A stretch of 64,000 bases of DNA from positions 434,001 to 498,000 of the forward strand of contig NZ_JACBFO010000003.1 in the NCBI RefSeq assembly GCF_021401135.1. Direction: 5' to 3'. Below are positions 61,318 to 64,000 of the stretch, piece after piece. The translations under genes were made by a program, and so were the position numbers. Origin of the DNA: Azonexus sp. R2A61 (GTDB lineage: Bacteria > Pseudomonadota > Gammaproteobacteria > Burkholderiales > Rhodocyclaceae). Positions within the stretch are counted from its first letter, which is position 1, and every line of letters starts with the position of its first letter. The notes under the pieces were generated by a model, which was not told the origin of the DNA, did no database searches, and was given only the letters and a program-made list of their open reading frames with translations.

Positions 61318-64000
61318 TTGGTCAGCTCGCGAATCATGTCCTTGACTGCCGCAACCTTGTCACTCAGGGCCGGGCAGTGGCGTAAAAGGGAAATTTTATC
61401 CTGTCCGGCCAGCTTATAGCTGCGGTTCTTCTGGATCAAATTGATGATCCTGATCGGCTCGATAGGTGGATTCCTTGAAAACTCGGGCGCGAACTGGATC
61501 GTGATCTGGTCGTTGGTCGCATCCAGCTTCTGGATCAGCAGCGGTTTGACCAGCAGGCGCAGCCGGTGCGTGGCGAGCAGCGCCTGCGCCTGCAAGGGCA
61601 TTTCGCCGAAGCGGTCGACCAGTTCTTCCTGCAGGGCGTCGATCTCGTCGTCGGCCTCGCAATTGGCCAGCCGCTTGTACAGCGTCAGGCGCTCGTGCAC
61701 GTCCGGACAGTAGGCGTCGGGCAGCAGGGCCGGCGTGCGCAGGTTGATCTCGCCGCTGACGCCGGGCGGCTGGGTCAGGTCGATGGCTTCCAGATGTTTG
61801 CCCTGTTTGAGCGCGGCGACGGCGCGGTTGAGCATGTCGGTGAACACGTTGAAGCCGACTTCCTGCATGTCGCCGGCCTGGTTTTCGCCGAGCACCTCGC
61901 CGGCGCCACGGATTTCCAGGTCGTGCATGGCCAGGAAGAAACCGGAACCGAGTTCCTCCATCATCTGGATCGCTTCCAGGCGCTGCTTGGCCTGCTTGGT
62001 CATCGCCTTTTCGTCCTGTACCAGCAGGTAGGCGTAGGCCTGGTGGTGCGACCGGCCGACCCGGCCGCGCAACTGGTGCAGCTGGGCGAGGCCGAACTTT
62101 TCGGCGCGGTTGATCAGGATGGTGTTGGCGTGCGGATTGTCGATGCCGGTTTCGATGATGGTCGTGCACAACAACAGGTTGGCGCGCTGGCTGGTGAAGT
62201 CGCGCATCACCTTTTCCAGCTCGCGCTCGCCCATCTGGCCGTGGCCGATGACGATACGCGCTTCCGGCACCAGTTTTTCCAGCTTCTCGCGCATGTTCTC
62301 GATGGTGTCGACTTCGTTGTGCAGGAAGTACACCTGGCCGCCACGCTTCAATTCGCGCAGCACCGCTTCGCGGATGATGCCGTCGGACAGTCGCGAAACG
62401 AAGGTCTTGATCGCCAGTCGCTTCTGCGGCGCGGTGGCGATCACCGAGAAGTCGCGCAGGCCTTCCATGCTCATCGCCAGCGTGCGCGGGATCGGCGTCG
62501 CGGTCAGCGTCAGCACGTCGACCTCGGCGCGCATCGCCTTCAGCGTTTCCTTCTGGCGCACGCCGAAACGGTGTTCCTCGTCGATGATGACCAGGCCCAG
62601 CCGATCGAATTTCACATCCTTGCCGATCAGCTTGTGCGTGCCGATGATGATGTCGATCTTGCCTTCGCTCAGTTCCTTGAGCGCCTGCGCCGATTCCTTG
62701 GCGGTCTTGAAACGCGAGATTTCGGCGACCTTGACCGGCCAGTCGGCGAAGCGGTCGACGAAGGTCTGGTAGTGCTGTTCGCAAAGCAGCGTCGTCGGGC
62801 ACAGCACGGCGACCTGCTTGCCGCCGGCCACCGCGCAGAAGGCGGCGCGCAGGGCGACCTCGGTCTTGCCGAAGCCGACGTCGCCGCAGACCAGCCGGTC
62901 CATCGGCTTGCCCGATTTCATGTCCTCGATGACGGCGGCGATGGCGGCGGCCTGGTCGGCGGTTTCCTCGAAGCCGAAACCGTCGGCAAAGGCTTCGTAA
63001 TCGTTTTCGCCGAATTCGAAGGCGTGGCCCTTTCTGGCGGCACGCGCGGCGTACAGCGCGAGCAGTTCGGCGGCGGTGTCGCGCGCCTGCTCGGCGGCCT
63101 TGCGCTTGGCCTTTTCCCATTGGCCGGAACCGAGCGTGTGCAGCGGCGCGGCGTCCGGATCGGCGCCGGAGTAGCGCGAGATCACGTGCAATTGCGCCAC
63201 CGGCACGAACAGCTTGGCGTCGCTGGCGTAGTGCAGTTCGAGGAATTCCTGCTCGCCGAGGCCGAGGTCCATGCGCACCAGACCGCGATAGCGGCCGATG
63301 CCGTGGCTTTCATGAACGACCGGGTCGCCGATCTTGAGCTCGGTCAGGTCCTTCAGCCAGTTGTCGAGGCTGGCCTTGCGCTGGCTTTCCTTGCGCGTGC
63401 GGCGCGGGCTGCCGGCGAACAGTTCGGTTTCGGTGACGAAGGCGACGCCGTCCTGCACGAAGCCGGCTTGCAGGGGCGCGATGCCGAGCGCCAGCCGGCT
63501 GGTGCCGCTCAGGAAAGCGGCCAGATCGGCACAACTATCGGGTTTCAGGCCGTGTTCGGCGAACATCGCGCTCAGGGTTTCGCGCCGGCCGGCCGTCTCG
63601 GCGACCAGCAGCACGCGCCCGGCAAAGCCGGCGAGCCAGGTTTTCAGCGCGGCGAGCGGATCGTCGCTGCGGCGGTCGACGGCGAGATTGGGCAGAAAAT
63701 CGCTGTGGCTTGCGGTCGACCGTGCCGGATCGGCATTTTTCGCGGGAATGGCCAGTCGACCGTAAGCCTTGGCCGCGCTGAAGAAATCCTCGTCCGACAG
63801 GAACAGGCGTTCGGGCGGCAGCAAGGGGCGCGCCTTGTCGCCCTGGAGCAGCGTGTGGCGCGACTGCGTGTCGCTGCGGAAGGCGGCGATGGCGCCCGGT
63901 GCGTCGCCGTGCGTGACCAGCACGGCATCCCTGGGCAGGTAGTCGAACAGCGTTGCCGTCTCGTCGAAGAACAACGGCAGGTAATACTCGATGCCGGCGC
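61314..64000 (-). CDS. mfd: Transcription-repair coupling factor Mfd, 5' end beyond the window
   Basis: The frame is open to the window edge, so about 895 C-terminal residues are visible; the full family length is near 1150. Near the RNA-polymerase interaction domain is VHESHGIGRYRGLVRMDLG. The helicase has Walker A VCGDVGFGKTEVALR, DEEHRFGVRQ and TATPIPRTLAMSM, and the TRG region with IIETGIDNPHANTIL. Mfd removes stalled RNA polymerase and recruits UvrA. Palindrome copies lie at 63710 and a partial one at 63755. Confidence 0.96.
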   Translation of the reverse strand, partial: AGIEYYLPLFFDETATLFDYLPRDAVLVTHGDAPGAIAAFRSDTQSRHTLLQGDKARPLLPPERLFLSDEDFFSAAKAYGRLAIPAKNADPARSTASHSDFLPNLAVDRRSDDPLAALKTWLAGFAGRVLLVAETAGRRETLSAMFAEHGLKPDSCADLAAFLSGTSRLALGIAPLQAGFVQDGVAFVTETELFAGSPRRTRKESQRKASLDNWLKDLTELKIGDPVVHESHGIGRYRGLVRMDLGLGEQEFLELHYASDAKLFVPVAQLHVISRYSGADPDAAPLHTLGSGQWEKAKRKAAEQARDTAAELLALYAARAARKGHAFEFGENDYEAFADGFGFEETADQAAAIAAVIEDMKSGKPMDRLVCGDVGFGKTEVALRAAFCAVAGGKQVAVLCPTTLLCEQHYQTFVDRFADWPVKVAEISRFKTAKESAQALKELSEGKIDIIIGTHKLIGKDVKFDRLGLVIIDEEHRFGVRQKETLKAMRAEVDVLTLTATPIPRTLAMSMEGLRDFSVIATAPQKRLAIKTFVSRLSDGIIREAVLRELKRGGQVYFLHNEVDTIENMREKLEKLVPEARIVIGHGQMGERELEKVMRDFTSQRANLLLCTTIIETGIDNPHANTILINRAEKFGLAQLHQLRGRVGRSHHQAYAYLLVQDEKAMTKQAKQRLEAIQMMEELGSGFFLAMHDLEIRGAGEVLGENQAGDMQEVGFNVFTDMLNRAVAALKQGKHLEAIDLTQPPGVSGEINLRTPALLPDAYCPDVHERLTLYKRLANCEADDEIDALQEELVDRFGEMPLQAQALLATHRLRLLVKPLLIQKLDATNDQITIQFAPEFSRNPPIEPIRIINLIQKNRSYKLAGQDKISLLRHCPALSDKVAAVKDMIRELTK
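63710..63723. repeat. Iterated palindrome copy inside mfd
   Basis: TTGCGGTCGACCGT; read on the minus strand as Ala-Arg-Ser-Thr-Ala-Ser in a loop of the N-terminal damage-recognition part. Confidence 0.55.

Overview
The window reads as a stretch of chromosome from a high-GC Gram-negative bacterium, most probably a betaproteobacterium of the Rhodocyclaceae type (Dechloromonas/Azonexus-like). That placement is inferred from gene content: a complete isc operon, a lexA-imuA-imuB/dnaE2 mutagenesis cassette, a vps-like exopolysaccharide operon, LapD/LapG, a Nif11-like protein and malonyl-CoA decarboxylase. No rRNA, tRNA, insertion sequence or CRISPR array was seen. No gene-free stretch exceeds 300 bases; the longest (42764-43049) holds a tandem glycine riboswitch.

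Region 1 (1-8.9 kb) is a visibly AT-rich glycan island with tightly overlapping genes: a cut-off Wzy-like protein, two acyl/acetyltransferases, two glycosyltransferases, an unrecognised 849-residue secreted protein, a Wzx-like flippase and an Alg14/Alg13-like split glycosyltransferase pair. Base composition changes sharply near 8.9 kb, which suggests horizontal acquisition. Region 2 (8.9-19.3 kb) is the GC-rich conserved part of the same locus: polyprenyl-phosphate sugar transferase, NDP-sugar pyrophosphorylase, a second Wzy/ligase, outer-membrane barrel, Wza-like export protein, Wzc-like tyrosine kinase, CpsB-type phosphatase and a VpsP-like protein. Together the two regions could build, polymerise, export and regulate one polymer.

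Region 3 (19.3-26.2 kb) carries biofilm control: LapG protease (minus strand), an MltD-like transglycosylase, a REC-PAS-GGDEF-EAL protein with a degenerate receiver, a small Gly-rich secreted protein, and LapD with degenerate GGDEF/EAL motifs. Region 4 (26.2-39.9 kb) is mixed: malonyl-CoA decarboxylase, a cluster of small proteins including a Nif11-like one, a MocR regulator with a repeated operator, PpiD, TrkH, a SulP transporter, FabI, a thioesterase, Dgt and a BdlA-like soluble chemoreceptor.

Region 5 (39.9-46.9 kb) is an SOS mutagenesis cassette: lexA with a LexA box, imuA, imuB, then an interposed glycine riboswitch with its transporter gene, then dnaE2 with its own LexA box. Region 6 (46.9-56.5 kb) holds a DsbA-family protein, a crotonase, a solitary ACP, cysE with an IscR-type box in its promoter, and iscR-nifS-like-iscS-iscU-iscA-hscB-hscA-fdx-iscX. 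Region 7 (56.5-64 kb) has a degenerate J-domain/YjgN membrane fusion paired with an M48 protease, and a minus-strand operon mfd-aroG-DUF523-serB; mfd is cut by the window end.

The main unexplained signal is a short iterated palindrome, consensus TTGCGGTCGACCGCAA. It occurs many times between about 27 and 64 kb, both beside terminators and inside genes in several reading frames.
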